A DNA stretch of 41,280 bases from Thermodesulfobacteriaceae bacterium UBA6232 (GCA_002441555.1 DJWK01000017.1:1-41280); one strand, 5' to 3'; shown: positions 7,541 to 16,008, counted from the stretch's first letter. Numbers and translations are program-made. The notes: generated by a model not told the origin, from the sequence alone.

Positions 7541-8413
7541 TTACTCATTGAAGGCAAATTTTTCTACAGCTTCTTTGGCTTTTTCAGGAGAGGGGGCCTT
7601 TTCAATTAAAACTATTTCTTCCTTTTTCCCAAGATAAAAGGCTTTTGACCTCCACTTAACGGTGATTTCCACAAACTTTACTCTTCCAGAACCTCTTGAG
7701 CCGTATCCGCCAAGATAGTTATCTTCCAGGGCTTGCATACCTTGAAAAACAATAGGAAGTAGTTCTTCTTTGTCCTTTTCATGATAAAAGTCAAAAATCA
7801 TAACTCCTTCAAATTCAGCTCCAGCTGGAACCCTTTCAATTTTTCTCGGATTGGCTCTGGAAGTGAGTCTGTTAATCTGGTTTTCTGTTTTAATTTCGGT
7901 AAAAATGTTTTCTCCCAGGGCTTCTTTTAATCTTTTTAAAGTCTCATAAGTGGGATAGGCATCAAAGACCTTTAGACGCGGAGGCCCTGGAAGTATAGAA
8001 ACATCCCCTTTTTTCGCAAGTTCATTGATTTTATTAGAGTCCCCACATCCAAAAATTTTACAAATTTCACACTGTCCGCAAGAGCAAGGTTTTCCTGCTG
8101 CCTCTATTACTTTTTCATCTTTTTTAGAAGAACTCGTTGCTGTTTTAATCATTTCCTCTACATTCCCGTTAATCCACTCAAGGAGGCTCCTTATCTTTCC
8201 TTTGAGACTTGAGCCTGGAATATAGGGGGCTCCTTGAGGAACAGGTTCTTTTTTACCATTTACCTCATAATAATCGGGTATTTCAACCTCGGTTTTTATT
8301 ACCGGGTTATCAAGGCCCCCGATTTCAAATTGTTCTTTAGAACCGCCAATCCTCAATCCTGTAAGGGCTTTTAATTTGTATTCTATTATAAGTGATCCTT
8401 GGTATTTAAACAT
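7541..8413 (-). CDS. csm3: Type III-A backbone subunit and target RNase Csm3
   Basis: Csm3 (Cas7-like) polymerises along the crRNA and cleaves bound target RNA at 6-nt intervals. Asp35 in IGGLDNPVIK is the family's catalytic Asp. The thumb and palm glycine loop is IPGSSLKGKIRS at about 65-76. A cysteine cluster (Cys110, 112, 115, 118 and 123, within KPCSCGQCEICKIFGCG) makes a likely zinc-binding insertion. The later GYGSRGSGRVKF motif is the RAMP G-rich loop. Length is 290 residues, slightly above the usual 215-250. The catalytic Asp is intact, so RNA cleavage should be active. Confidence 0.94.
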   Translation of the reverse strand: MFKYQGSLIIEYKLKALTGLRIGGSKEQFEIGGLDNPVIKTEVEIPDYYEVNGKKEPVPQGAPYIPGSSLKGKIRSLLEWINGNVEEMIKTATSSSKKDEKVIEAAGKPCSCGQCEICKIFGCGDSNKINELAKKGDVSILPGPPRLKVFDAYPTYETLKRLKEALGENIFTEIKTENQINRLTSRANPRKIERVPAGAEFEGVMIFDFYHEKDKEELLPIVFQGMQALEDNYLGGYGSRGSGRVKFVEITVKWRSKAFYLGKKEEIVLIEKAPSPEKAKEAVEKFAFNE

Positions 8414-8438
8414 TTTATACCTCCTTCATAGGATTTTA

Positions 8439-8873
8439 TTATGATTTTTTTGGTGCATAAGCTACAAGAGCTTCTAAAAATTCATAAGCATTATCCATAT
8501 TTTCTTCTATATTGTTTTCTAAATTTTCCAGAATTTGAAAGATCATTTTTTTAAATCTTTCATTTACAACTCCTCTGTTTACTTGATACTGAAGCAATGG
8601 ATATAATTTATAAATTTTTAAATCAATTTCTTGTTTTAACTTGGAACTTTTGCTTTGTTGATATTTATCATACTTTTCTTTAATTATTTTGAATTCTGAA
8701 AAAATTTTCCTTAATTGCACTCTTGATAAGTCAAGTTCTCTTGAAATTTTTGCTGCATATCCATCAGGTTTAAGTAATTCTTTTTTTTCAATCTTTCCAA
8801 TTCCTTCTGCTTTTAATCTCTTTATAAACTCATCAATTTTTGATTCATTAACATTAGCTCTTTGCTGATTCAT
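8439..8873 (-). CDS. csm2: Type III-A small subunit Csm2
   Basis: This is the 144-residue, all-helical small subunit that lines the target RNA channel beside Csm3. It is basic and lysine-rich, with the helix LSRVQLRKIFSEFKIIKEKY at about 49-68 and LYPLLQYQVNRG at about 90-101, which match the Csm2 pattern (LpyQ-RG type). The start lies within the end of cas10 (20 bp overlap) and the next gene is csm3 after 25 bp. Its position between cas10 and csm3 supports the call, which would be weaker from sequence alone. Confidence 0.88.
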   Translation of the reverse strand: MNQQRANVNESKIDEFIKRLKAEGIGKIEKKELLKPDGYAAKISRELDLSRVQLRKIFSEFKIIKEKYDKYQQSKSSKLKQEIDLKIYKLYPLLQYQVNRGVVNERFKKMIFQILENLENNIEENMDNAYEFLEALVAYAPKKS

Positions 8874-11415
8874 TGTTACCTCCTCCTTCCATTTTTCTTG
8901 TTTTCATTATTACATATTTTAAGTTAAATTTAGCTCTCTTTTTAATTTGGTAGTCATTTTTAATGTCAAGAATAAATTCCTCAACTCGTTTTCTATCATT
9001 TTCATCTTTGATATTTCTGTAAAGATAATAGTAAAACATTGGGTAAAATCTATATGTAATAGAATTTTTTGTGGGCTCCATGTAATGCCTTAATAATAGA
9101 TAAAATTTATACAATAAAGATCTACCAATCGACTTTTTCTCTTCAACCTTCTTCGCTCCATTAAAATATTTACAAAATTCATTGCTTTCTTTTATGGCCT
9201 TTTCATAGTCATCCCACTTAAGAACCTCTTCAAGGGCACAAATAGCAGGTTTATCCTTTTTGGCCTTACTCTCAAGGATTCCGGCTTTTTCTCCAGCAAA
9301 TCTTATGGGGTAAGAATGACTACCAATAAAAACCCCGCAGGAAAGGTCTATACAACAATTATTGCAGGTATATTCTTTAAATTCCTTTCTTATCTCATTT
9401 ACTGCATCAAGGGTTACATCCCAGGGGCCTACAATAAACAAATCGTCTCCCCCTGCATAAAGGGTGTAAATCTTATTTTTATACTCATTTTTTTCAAATA
9501 ACTTGTTTAAGTATCCAGAAAAGAAAAGGTCTAAACTTCTGCTTAAAGTGGCAATTCTTGAAATGCTGTAATCCTCTCCCAGGCCCTCTCTGAAGATTAA
9601 GCCAAGATTGTCCACATCTGCCCTGGCAAAGGCAAGCTTTTTATCTCCCTCTGCATCTAAAACAAGCTCTTCAAAGGGTTTAACTTCGCTCCTTCCCTCA
9701 TTCTCTTTAACCGGAACTGATTGCCCAACAAACTTAAATCCCCTAACAACTCCCTTAAATTCTTCTTTAAAAAAATCCGTATCATTTAAAAGAAATATAA
9801 GAGGTGCTTCTTCTTTGGTTTTTAAAAATTTTGAAAGGGCGTGCAATTCTTCCCTTTTAAGAAAATAATAACCACCGAGATTTTCAAGATAAAAACCTGC
9901 AAAATCAGGAAGTTCCTTTTTTGAATAGAGAAGAAGCTCAGCCCTGGGAACATTCTCTCCAATATCCTTGAAACGGTTGCACCAAGAACAAATCCTTTCC
10001 TCCTCTGAAAGAGGGGCTTTTTCTTCAATTATATTCACGGTGCAGGAATTACAAATTTCAAATCTTTTTTCTTTTTCTGGACGATAATCTGCATTAATAA
10101 GAGCAAGGATTTCCTCATAAGAAGCTATGTTTTTAAAGAGGGAAGCAAATTTTCTTTTCTTCTGTTTATCCAGTTGCAGAAAGTGTTGTTTGTTGATTTC
10201 TCTATAGCCTTTATTTTTTAACTCTAAAAGGGTTATTGGAAATGCGCTCAGAACCAGACCCAAGGTCCCTTTAAATTCTTTCAGTAAAAGCTCTTCCACT
10301 TCTCTGCGAAAATTTTCAATATCCTCTTCAATTCCCTCTTCATAACCTAAAACTATTTCAAAGTGGCCACCTCCGCTGAAAAGAATATTTACGAAGGGAT
10401 ATCCAAATTTATTGACCAAGGAGAGTGCAACAAGGTCTGAAAGAAGAGTAAGAAAAAGACTTCTTCCCCTTAATCTTTTGGCTATCCCTTTTAAATTGGT
10501 AATGCTATAGAGAAAATTTTGAATTCCGCTTATGTCTCCCTTTATGAAAAGAAGTTTTAAATTTTTTTCAGGTTTAGTAAGATTCTTATTAAGAAAACTT
10601 AAATTATAATCAGTCCACAGTGAGGCTGCAAAAGCAGCAGTAACCCTCATGTGATCAAATAGGGAAATGTCTGGATAATGCCCCTCTTCTCTATCAGGAT
10701 CATAGGTTGAAGCAGGAACACACCAGAGGTATTTATAACAAAGATAATAAGTTATATACAAAAAATATTCTAAATCTCTATAATTTAAGAAATTGTTATA
10801 GCCTTTTTTGAGTTCCTCTTCAAATGTTTTGAAATGTCTTTGATATTCAAAAGATATCTCATCCTTGGAGAATTTTTTATTTGTTTCTTCTGAATTTATG
10901 GGAAAAATGGTATCTTTATCGAGTTTTAAAGGACGCAATTTATAATAATACTTATCAATTTGAGAATTATTGGTCTGTTTATTATTTAAACACTCTTTTG
11001 GTACAGGGATATCTATTATTTGAAAGATTGGTCTTAGAAGGGGTATATCACTTATTTTTATATGGGTGCTTCTTTCTGCGCTTGAGTATTGATCAGCAAG
11101 TTGATATATTCTTGCAAAAATTTTTTGCTCCTCTTTAGCTTTTTCAGGAAGATGGTGACAAGCAGATGCTTCAAGAATAGGATATTGATGAAGCTCATCT
11201 TCAAAAAGCTTTTTAAGAAAGGCATGAGTAAAATAGGCATGAAGATATTTATAGTTTTCTTTGTATGAGGTTTCTTTACCAAGTTGAGGGAAGGTGCGTT
11301 TGGCCTCTTCTCCGTGGGTTTTCCTTACAATTAACTTTCCAAGATCGTGAAATAAACCGCCAAGGGCAAGTTCAATTCTAACTTTTTTGGGGTCTCCTTG
11401 TATGAAAGCCTTCAA
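8854..11415 (-). CDS. cas10: Type III-A large subunit Cas10 (Csm1)
   Basis: This is the signature gene of the locus, with 853 residues. An N-terminal HD nuclease domain has FHDLGKL at 22-28 and a second His pair (ACHHLP) at about 85-90. The first Palm domain has IKGDISGIQNFLYS at 291-304 and GRSLFL. A four-cysteine zinc finger uses Cys455, 458, 476 and 479. The second Palm domain carries the cyclase motif GGDD at 655-658 (LYAGGDDLF). So single-strand DNA cleavage and cyclic oligoadenylate synthesis should both be possible, the latter feeding Csx1. It is read from a TTG start preceded by GGAGG; the in-between ATG is out of frame. It is the first gene of the operon. A weak promoter (ATGTCA, 17 bp, TTATTA) lies about 40-70 bp upstream. 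Confidence 0.96.
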   Translation of the reverse strand: MKAFIQGDPKKVRIELALGGLFHDLGKLIVRKTHGEEAKRTFPQLGKETSYKENYKYLHAYFTHAFLKKLFEDELHQYPILEASACHHLPEKAKEEQKIFARIYQLADQYSSAERSTHIKISDIPLLRPIFQIIDIPVPKECLNNKQTNNSQIDKYYYKLRPLKLDKDTIFPINSEETNKKFSKDEISFEYQRHFKTFEEELKKGYNNFLNYRDLEYFLYITYYLCYKYLWCVPASTYDPDREEGHYPDISLFDHMRVTAAFAASLWTDYNLSFLNKNLTKPEKNLKLLFIKGDISGIQNFLYSITNLKGIAKRLRGRSLFLTLLSDLVALSLVNKFGYPFVNILFSGGGHFEIVLGYEEGIEEDIENFRREVEELLLKEFKGTLGLVLSAFPITLLELKNKGYREINKQHFLQLDKQKKRKFASLFKNIASYEEILALINADYRPEKEKRFEICNSCTVNIIEEKAPLSEEERICSWCNRFKDIGENVPRAELLLYSKKELPDFAGFYLENLGGYYFLKREELHALSKFLKTKEEAPLIFLLNDTDFFKEEFKGVVRGFKFVGQSVPVKENEGRSEVKPFEELVLDAEGDKKLAFARADVDNLGLIFREGLGEDYSISRIATLSRSLDLFFSGYLNKLFEKNEYKNKIYTLYAGGDDLFIVGPWDVTLDAVNEIRKEFKEYTCNNCCIDLSCGVFIGSHSYPIRFAGEKAGILESKAKKDKPAICALEEVLKWDDYEKAIKESNEFCKYFNGAKKVEEKKSIGRSLLYKFYLLLRHYMEPTKNSITYRFYPMFYYYLYRNIKDENDRKRVEEFILDIKNDYQIKKRAKFNLKYVIMKTRKMEGGGNNESAKS

Positions 11416-11599
11416 TTTTATCCTCCTTCATTTTAAACCTCACTTATTTTATAATAATGTTTATTTCAATTATCTGACATTAGGTGTTTAAATTTTTCAG
11501 GTAGTATTATAAATTTTGTGTATGGATTGGTGGTAAAGATGGATTTAAAGAAAAGGGTTGAATTTAGGGCAAAAATGAGAGAAAACCTTTATTATATGT

Positions 11600-12064
11600 T
11601 CACAGGACTTACTTAAAATTTAGGAGAGGCTGGGTTTTTCCAGAGTTTCAAAGCTGTGTGTTGCATAAAATTCGGAATACTTTAAATAAGGTGAGGAAAC
11701 GAGATAGAGCCTTAGTAGCTGAGGATTTAAAGAGGATGTATGAAACTCACAATGAAGGAGACTTAAGAGCTCACTTTGAGAGATTTAAGAGGAATTGGGC
11801 TAAGTTTTGAATTCTCTTGAGAGATTTATCAAGGAGGTTAAGAGGAGGGCAAAGGTGATAGAGGTATTTCCTGATAAGGTGTCAGTTGATAAGATTGTTT
11901 ATTTAGTGGTGGATGAGATGAATGAGAGATATGAGAGGAAGAAACTTAAAAACTTTGAAAGAGTTATAGAGGAGGGGCTGAGGGAGAGGAGGAGGGCAAG
12001 ATATGGAGAAGAAAAAATTAGAATTATTACAAAAGAAGAAAAAATCCATACACAATTTTCTTAA
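11600..12064 (+). pseudogene. Decayed IS256-type (mutator) transposase fragment
   Basis: From 11634 to 11810 one frame reads VFPEFQSCVLHKIRN and KVRKRDRALVAEDLKRMYE, the usual zinc-like middle of IS256 transposases, and ends at a TGA. From 11807 a second frame, shifted by two bases, reads NSLERFIKEVKRRAKVIEVFPDKVS and then the C-terminal part, to a stop at 12062-12064. The intact family has about 35 residues between these blocks (the W-to-TTNLIER stretch), which are missing, so this copy has both a deletion and a frameshift. The N-terminal third is also absent. It is a dead remnant, between the cas operon and the tRNA-Leu gene. Terminal inverted repeats were not found. Confidence 0.8.
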
Positions 12065-12079
12065 CATTATGAAGCTATC

Positions 12080-12107
12080 TTGCTATCTTTTAATTTGAGA
12101 TTAAAAT
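12080..12107 (+). promoter_or_regulatory. Predicted promoter of tRNA-Leu
   Basis: TTGCTA (12080-12085) is followed after 16 bp by TAAAAT (12102-12107). Transcription would start near 12114, two bases before the mature 5' end of the tRNA. The position favours it being real; the -35 is only half consensus. Confidence 0.5.
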
Positions 12108-12115
12108 AAAATGTA

Positions 12116-12200
12116 GCCGAGGTGGCGGAACTGGCAGACGCGGTGGACTCAAAATCCACTGGGGGATAACCCCGTGCGGGTTCGACTCCCGCCCTCGGCA
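12116..12200 (+). tRNA. tRNA-Leu, anticodon CAA
   Basis: An 85-nt class II tRNA. The acceptor stem GCCGAGG (12116-12122) pairs with CCTCGGC (12193-12199), with A as discriminator and no encoded CCA. The anticodon arm is GTGGA-CTCAAAA-TCCAC, with anticodon CAA reading UUG. The T arm carries GTTCGACTC. The variable arm (CTGGGGGATAACCCCG region) is long, as in tRNA-Leu. The tRNA lies beside the IS256 remnant, and 52 bp of its 3' half overlap the 3' end of the yihY-like gene on the opposite strand. Confidence 0.97.
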
Positions 12201-13330
12201 TTTGATAAATCAAGTAAATCCTTTAAAGTCCTTTCAGCAAGGTCTTCTTTTAATGGGCAAATTTTTATTATCTTTTCCCCTTCCTTCCATTCTATTTCCA
12301 GTTTTTCAACTTCCTCAAGATTTAAGATCTCTGAAAGTTTAATGCCTTCAGGAGGTCTTTTAAAAAAGAGTTCCTCATCCTTTAGCAGTATTATTTCTTT
12401 TTTCTCAAGATCTTTAATACTTTGAAGAATCTCTTCTTCTTTAAGAGGAAGGAGCTTATCAAGGTCCTCTAAAGACAATATTTTTCCGTTATAAAAATGT
12501 TTAGCTATTTCCAGTAATATCAACAATTCTTTATAGGGTGAGTGAAGGTCAATAATTCTTTTCTTCCAGGGTTTTCTTTCAATAAAATAACTTATTTCAG
12601 CTCCAATCAGGAAAATTAACCAATTCAAAAAGACAAAAATTAAAAAAATGGGTAGAACCGAGAGACTTCCGTATAATTTAGAATAGGATACAGCAGTTTT
12701 AACATAAAGACCGAAAAGAAAAGAAAAGACAAACCAGAGCACAGTTGCAAAAGCGCTTCCTCCTAAAGCTGCGAGTTTGCTTATTCTTCTTGCTGGGAAG
12801 TAAATATAAACAAGATAAAAGAAAAATAAAAGAAAAAGGAAATATAAAATTACTGAATAACCGAGCAACTTTTTAAAGGAGGTTTGAAGAAAAATTGGTA
12901 GAAAAAAAATAAAGGGAGCAAAGGTTAATGAAATCCAATAAAATAAAAGGCGCTCCTTTATGGTTCTTCTTTTAAGACTTAAAAAAATTCGGTTCAAGCT
13001 ATCCTCAATTTGGGATAAAAGACCAAGACTCATGATAAAATAAAAAAGGACACTGAACTTTCCGAGAGGGAATTTTTTAAGATTTTCCAAAAGGTTTATA
13101 ATCTTTTCCATAACCACAATGAGGGCTTCGGCTGTAAGATAGTTTGAAAAAAAAGAAAAACTTTGCTGAATTAAGGCCTCTTCATTGAGGAAACTCCTTC
13201 CCAATGAGATAACAATACCAAGCAAGGGAATGAGAGTTAAAAGGGTGTTATAAGTTAATCCCTGAGAAAAGAGCAATATTTCATCTTTCAGAATTTTTTT
13301 AAAAAATAACTTTAAAATTTTTAAAAACAT
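12149..13330 (-). CDS. YihY/BrkB-family inner membrane protein
   Basis: This 393-residue membrane protein of the YihY/UPF0761 family has at least six hydrophobic segments, for example LTYNTLLTLIPLLGIVISLG near residues 25-45, FAPFIFFLPIFL, the ILYFLFLLFFFYLVYIYF block, and a final LPIFLIFVFLNWLIFLIGAEISYFIER. The LTYNTLLTLIPL opening and LNWLIFLIGAE end are family traits. A cytoplasmic, charged tail follows. The last 16 codons lie in the tRNA-Leu gene read antisense (NAEGGSRTRTG), a translation pattern known as a by-product of tRNA antisense. They are unlikely to be conserved in the family. A promoter may overlap the start (see 13337-13342). The molecular function of the family is unsettled. 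Confidence 0.85.
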   Translation of the reverse strand: MFLKILKLFFKKILKDEILLFSQGLTYNTLLTLIPLLGIVISLGRSFLNEEALIQQSFSFFSNYLTAEALIVVMEKIINLLENLKKFPLGKFSVLFYFIMSLGLLSQIEDSLNRIFLSLKRRTIKERLLFYWISLTFAPFIFFLPIFLQTSFKKLLGYSVILYFLFLLFFFYLVYIYFPARRISKLAALGGSAFATVLWFVFSFLFGLYVKTAVSYSKLYGSLSVLPIFLIFVFLNWLIFLIGAEISYFIERKPWKKRIIDLHSPYKELLILLEIAKHFYNGKILSLEDLDKLLPLKEEEILQSIKDLEKKEIILLKDEELFFKRPPEGIKLSEILNLEEVEKLEIEWKEGEKIIKICPLKEDLAERTLKDLLDLSNAEGGSRTRTGLSPSGF

Positions 13331-13336
13331 AACTAC

Positions 13337-13342
13337 ATTTTA
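13337..13342 (-). promoter_or_regulatory. Candidate -10 box for the yihY-like gene, leaderless arrangement
   Basis: On the minus strand TAAAAT ends six bases before the ATG at 13330 (TAAAATGTAGTTATG). A start at about +7 would fall on the ATG itself. No ribosome-binding sequence is seen before this ATG. The -35 region is poor. It is one of three genes here with a -10 box this close to the start codon. Confidence 0.4.
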
Positions 13343-13462
13343 TCAAATTTTTTTCACTTGAATAGGTTTTTTGTTTATTATACGGAAGTTTTTAATTCTT
13401 GATTGTTGACTTTTGATAGCTGCATGTTTTAGCTTGCCCAAGTATGGGGGAATGGCATACTG

Positions 13463-13480
13463 GTCGCAATTTTTGAATTA
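13463..13480. other. CRISPR-repeat-like fragment near leuA
   Basis: GTCGCAAT at 13463-13470 equals the first eight bases of the + strand repeat, and is followed by TTTTGA-ATTAG where the repeat has CCC-TTTTGA-TTCAG. So about 17 of 22 repeat bases match if three are deleted. No second copy is near. This may be chance in AT-rich DNA, or a relic of a repeat. Confidence 0.3.
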
Positions 13481-13507
13481 GTAGTTAAGATAAATATTAA
13501 AGTTATC

Positions 13508-13535
13508 TTTTAGAGAAAATTTAGTGTGATATAAT
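13508..13535 (+). promoter_or_regulatory. Predicted leuA promoter (extended -10)
   Basis: TGATATAAT ends at 13535, an extended -10 box. A weak TTTTAG lies 16 bp upstream at 13508-13513. The leader to the TTG start is about 70 nt. It contains a tiny frame (ATG at 13542, seven codons) without leucine codons, so classical leucine attenuation is not supported. The rest of the 279 bp between 13331 and 13609 shows no gene. Confidence 0.55.
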
Positions 13536-13609
13536 TTAAATATGGCAATGGTTGAAAAAGTTTAAAATGGTTTTAAATTAAAATTAATTCTTAGAAGGAG
13601 GAAAGAACC

Positions 13610-15244
13610 TTGAACTCACGTATTATATTTTTTGACACTACCTTAAGGGATGGCGAACAATCCCCGGGAGTTTCTTTAAATATTAAACAGAAGATTGAAA
13701 TCGGAAGAGCCCTTGTGGAATTGGGAATAGATGTTATTGAGGCGGGTTTTCCTGTGACTTCCCCTGGAGATTTTGAAGCAGTTAAAACCATAGCAAAAGA
13801 AGTTAAAGGTGCAACCATTGCAGCCCTTGCAAGGGCCAATAAAAAGGATATTGAGGTTGCCTGGGAAGCCATAAAATATGCAGAAAGACCAAGAATTCAC
13901 ACCTTTATTGCAACTTCAGACATCCACTTGAAGTATAAACTGAAAAAAACAAGAGAAGAGGTGCTCCAGCTGGCAAAGGAGGCAGTTTCTTTTGCAAAGA
14001 CTCTTTGTCCTGATGTGGAATTCTCCGCCGAAGATGCAACAAGAAGCGATAGGGAATATCTTGCCAAGGTTGTTCTTGAAGTTGTAAAAGCTGGAGCAAA
14101 CACCATTAATATCCCTGATACTGTAGGGTACACAGTTCCTCAGGAATACTATGAATTAATCAGGTTTCTTGTGGAAAATCTCAAAAAAGCTGGATATGAT
14201 GAGGCCTTAGAGAAGGGAGAAATTAGGCTTTCCGTACACTGTCATAATGACCTTGGGCTTGCAGTAGCTAATTCACTTTCAGCTATTCTTGCAGGAGCAA
14301 CTCAGGTAGAAGGAACGATAAATGGAATAGGGGAAAGGGCGGGAAATGCTGCCCTTGAAGAAATCATTATGACCCTTAAGACAAGGACAGATTTTTTCAA
14401 AGAAAAACTTGGTTATGAGCCTGAGGTAAAAATTAATACCAGATTGATAGTTCCAGTTAGTCAGCTTGTCTCCAAACACACAGGAATGTATGTTCAGCCC
14501 AATAAAGCCATTGTGGGGGCCAATGCCTTTGCTCATGAGTCTGGGATCCATCAACACGGTGTTCTCTGTGAGAGAACCACCTATGAAATTATTGATCCAA
14601 AAGAAATAGGGTGGACAGGCTCTGCCATAATTCTTGGAAAGCATTCAGGAAGACATGCCATCTCTTTTAAACTTGAAAGTCTCGGCTGGAAACTTCCCAA
14701 GGAGTTGCTTGATCAAGTTTTTGAAAGATACAGAAGCGAGGTTAAGGATATATTGAGAAAAGTTGATGATGCCTATCTTGAAGGAATTGTGCTTGATCTT
14801 CTCCTGGAAAATGAGTATCGCTATAAATTGGTTTCTTCTCAGGTAATCAGTGTTTTGAGCGGTTCTTTAAAACCCATTGCACAGGTTGAGATTGAGGATA
14901 AAAAGCTTGGGAAAAGGGTCTCTGTAGGGCTTGGAATAGGCCCCATTGATGCAGCTTACAAGGCTGTGGCTGAAGCTCTCGGATATACTTTTAATAATGA
15001 AGAGAGTAAAAAGGCCTTAAAACTTCTTGATTTTCATATTGATGCCCTCTCAGGAGGAACTTCAGCTGAAGGAGTTTGCGGTGTCATTTTAGAGGATGAA
15101 GGGGGTATAAGATCTGCAGGACTCGGTAAAGATGGCGATATTGTAATTGCAAGTCTTAAAGCCCTTATTAAGGCTTTGAATAGACTTGAGGCCTATATTG
15201 AAAAGGGTGAAATCTTAAAAAAAGAGTTTGCCAAAGGTAACTAA
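13610..15244 (+). CDS. leuA: 2-Isopropylmalate synthase
   Basis: This enzyme condenses acetyl-CoA with 2-oxoisovalerate, the first committed step of leucine synthesis. At 544 residues it is a full-length LeuA. The TIM barrel begins with FFDTTLRDGEQSPG (residues 7-20), the HxH metal site is in SVHCHNDLG near 200, and GIGERAGNAALEE follows. The regulatory C-terminal domain (PIAQVEIED, then GTSAEGVCGVILED) ends the protein. The TTG start is chosen because AGAAGGAGG lies seven bases upstream and no in-frame ATG precedes the barrel. The end overlaps the convergent TPR gene by four bases. The neighbouring amino-acid genes in this window are trpF and ilvD. Confidence 0.97.
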   Translation: MNSRIIFFDTTLRDGEQSPGVSLNIKQKIEIGRALVELGIDVIEAGFPVTSPGDFEAVKTIAKEVKGATIAALARANKKDIEVAWEAIKYAERPRIHTFIATSDIHLKYKLKKTREEVLQLAKEAVSFAKTLCPDVEFSAEDATRSDREYLAKVVLEVVKAGANTINIPDTVGYTVPQEYYELIRFLVENLKKAGYDEALEKGEIRLSVHCHNDLGLAVANSLSAILAGATQVEGTINGIGERAGNAALEEIIMTLKTRTDFFKEKLGYEPEVKINTRLIVPVSQLVSKHTGMYVQPNKAIVGANAFAHESGIHQHGVLCERTTYEIIDPKEIGWTGSAIILGKHSGRHAISFKLESLGWKLPKELLDQVFERYRSEVKDILRKVDDAYLEGIVLDLLLENEYRYKLVSSQVISVLSGSLKPIAQVEIEDKKLGKRVSVGLGIGPIDAAYKAVAEALGYTFNNEESKKALKLLDFHIDALSGGTSAEGVCGVILEDEGGIRSAGLGKDGDIVIASLKALIKALNRLEAYIEKGEILKKEFAKGN

Positions 15245-16008
15245 GATTTTTGAGATTTAAGCCTCTCCACTAAATAGATTTTTTGCTCTGCCAAGGTTCC
15301 CCATTCAGAATCTGGAGAAATGGAAATTATTGATTCCCAGATTTCCTTGGCAAGATCAAGCCTTCCCTGTCTAAAGAAAACCTCTCCAAGGTAATATCTT
15401 GCCTCAAGATTGGACCTATTTGCCTTCAAAACCCTTTTTAAATAGAATTCTGCAGAATTAAGATCTCCTTCATTGAGATGAATGAGGGCCATATAGATGA
15501 GAGCTTTACTAAATCTTGCCTTTTCATTAAGAGCTTTCTGAAGGTACAGAAGGGCTTTTTCTCTATCTCCCAGTTGATAATAGGCCCATCCCATATTGGT
15601 GAAAGCAATATAGGAATTTAAGTAAAGAGGATTGCTCAAGGCCTTTTCAAAATAGGAAATAGCTTCCTGATATTTGCCCTGCATCATTCTTAAAGAGCCA
15701 AGATTGGTATAGGCTTCTGAAAAATTGGGGTCAAGTTTAAGGGCCTCATTAAAAGACTCCTCTGCTTTAGCAAAATCTTTTCTTGCCATATAGACAAGAC
15801 CAAAGAGATTATAAGTTTCGGCATCACATTTTTCGGTTTCTTTAGCAAGTTCAAGTTCTTTTAAGGCTTCTGCATAACGCCCCTCTTGGAAATATATTTT
15901 GGCCACCTCTTTATGAGAGGTCACCTTTTGTTGATAATACCAAGGTTGGGCCTTGCAGGAGACCAATATAATAATTCCCAAAAACAATAAAAAAATTTTC
16001 ATTTTCAT
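15241..16008 (-). CDS. TPR-repeat lipoprotein (PilF/PilW-like)
   Basis: The N terminus has a signal peptide ending in a lipobox LVSC with Cys18, so the protein is a lipoprotein anchored on the periplasmic side of a membrane. It then carries five to six tetratricopeptide repeats (AEALKELELAKE, AKAEESFNEALKLDPNFSEAYTNLG, YQEAISYFEKAL and onward), making 255 residues in all. PilF/PilW, which helps pilin secretin assembly, has the same architecture and length, but no pilus gene is near, so the role is left open. Its ATG overlaps the yjbQ stop by four bases, and the stop overlaps the leuA stop. Confidence 0.85.
   Translation of the reverse strand: MKMKIFLLFLGIIILVSCKAQPWYYQQKVTSHKEVAKIYFQEGRYAEALKELELAKETEKCDAETYNLFGLVYMARKDFAKAEESFNEALKLDPNFSEAYTNLGSLRMMQGKYQEAISYFEKALSNPLYLNSYIAFTNMGWAYYQLGDREKALLYLQKALNEKARFSKALIYMALIHLNEGDLNSAEFYLKRVLKANRSNLEARYYLGEVFFRQGRLDLAKEIWESIISISPDSEWGTLAEQKIYLVERLKSQKS

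Noticed and set aside
12174..12425. Plus-strand frame starting in tRNA-Leu
   Set aside because: It starts inside the tRNA and runs opposite yihY with low-complexity serine-rich content.
13542..13565. Possible leucine attenuator peptide ahead of leuA
   Set aside because: The tiny frame has no leucine codons, and no terminator-antiterminator pair is seen; no T-box was recognised either.
14279..14644. 121-codon frame opposite leuA
   Set aside because: Antisense to the conserved LeuA core, no motif, no ribosome site.
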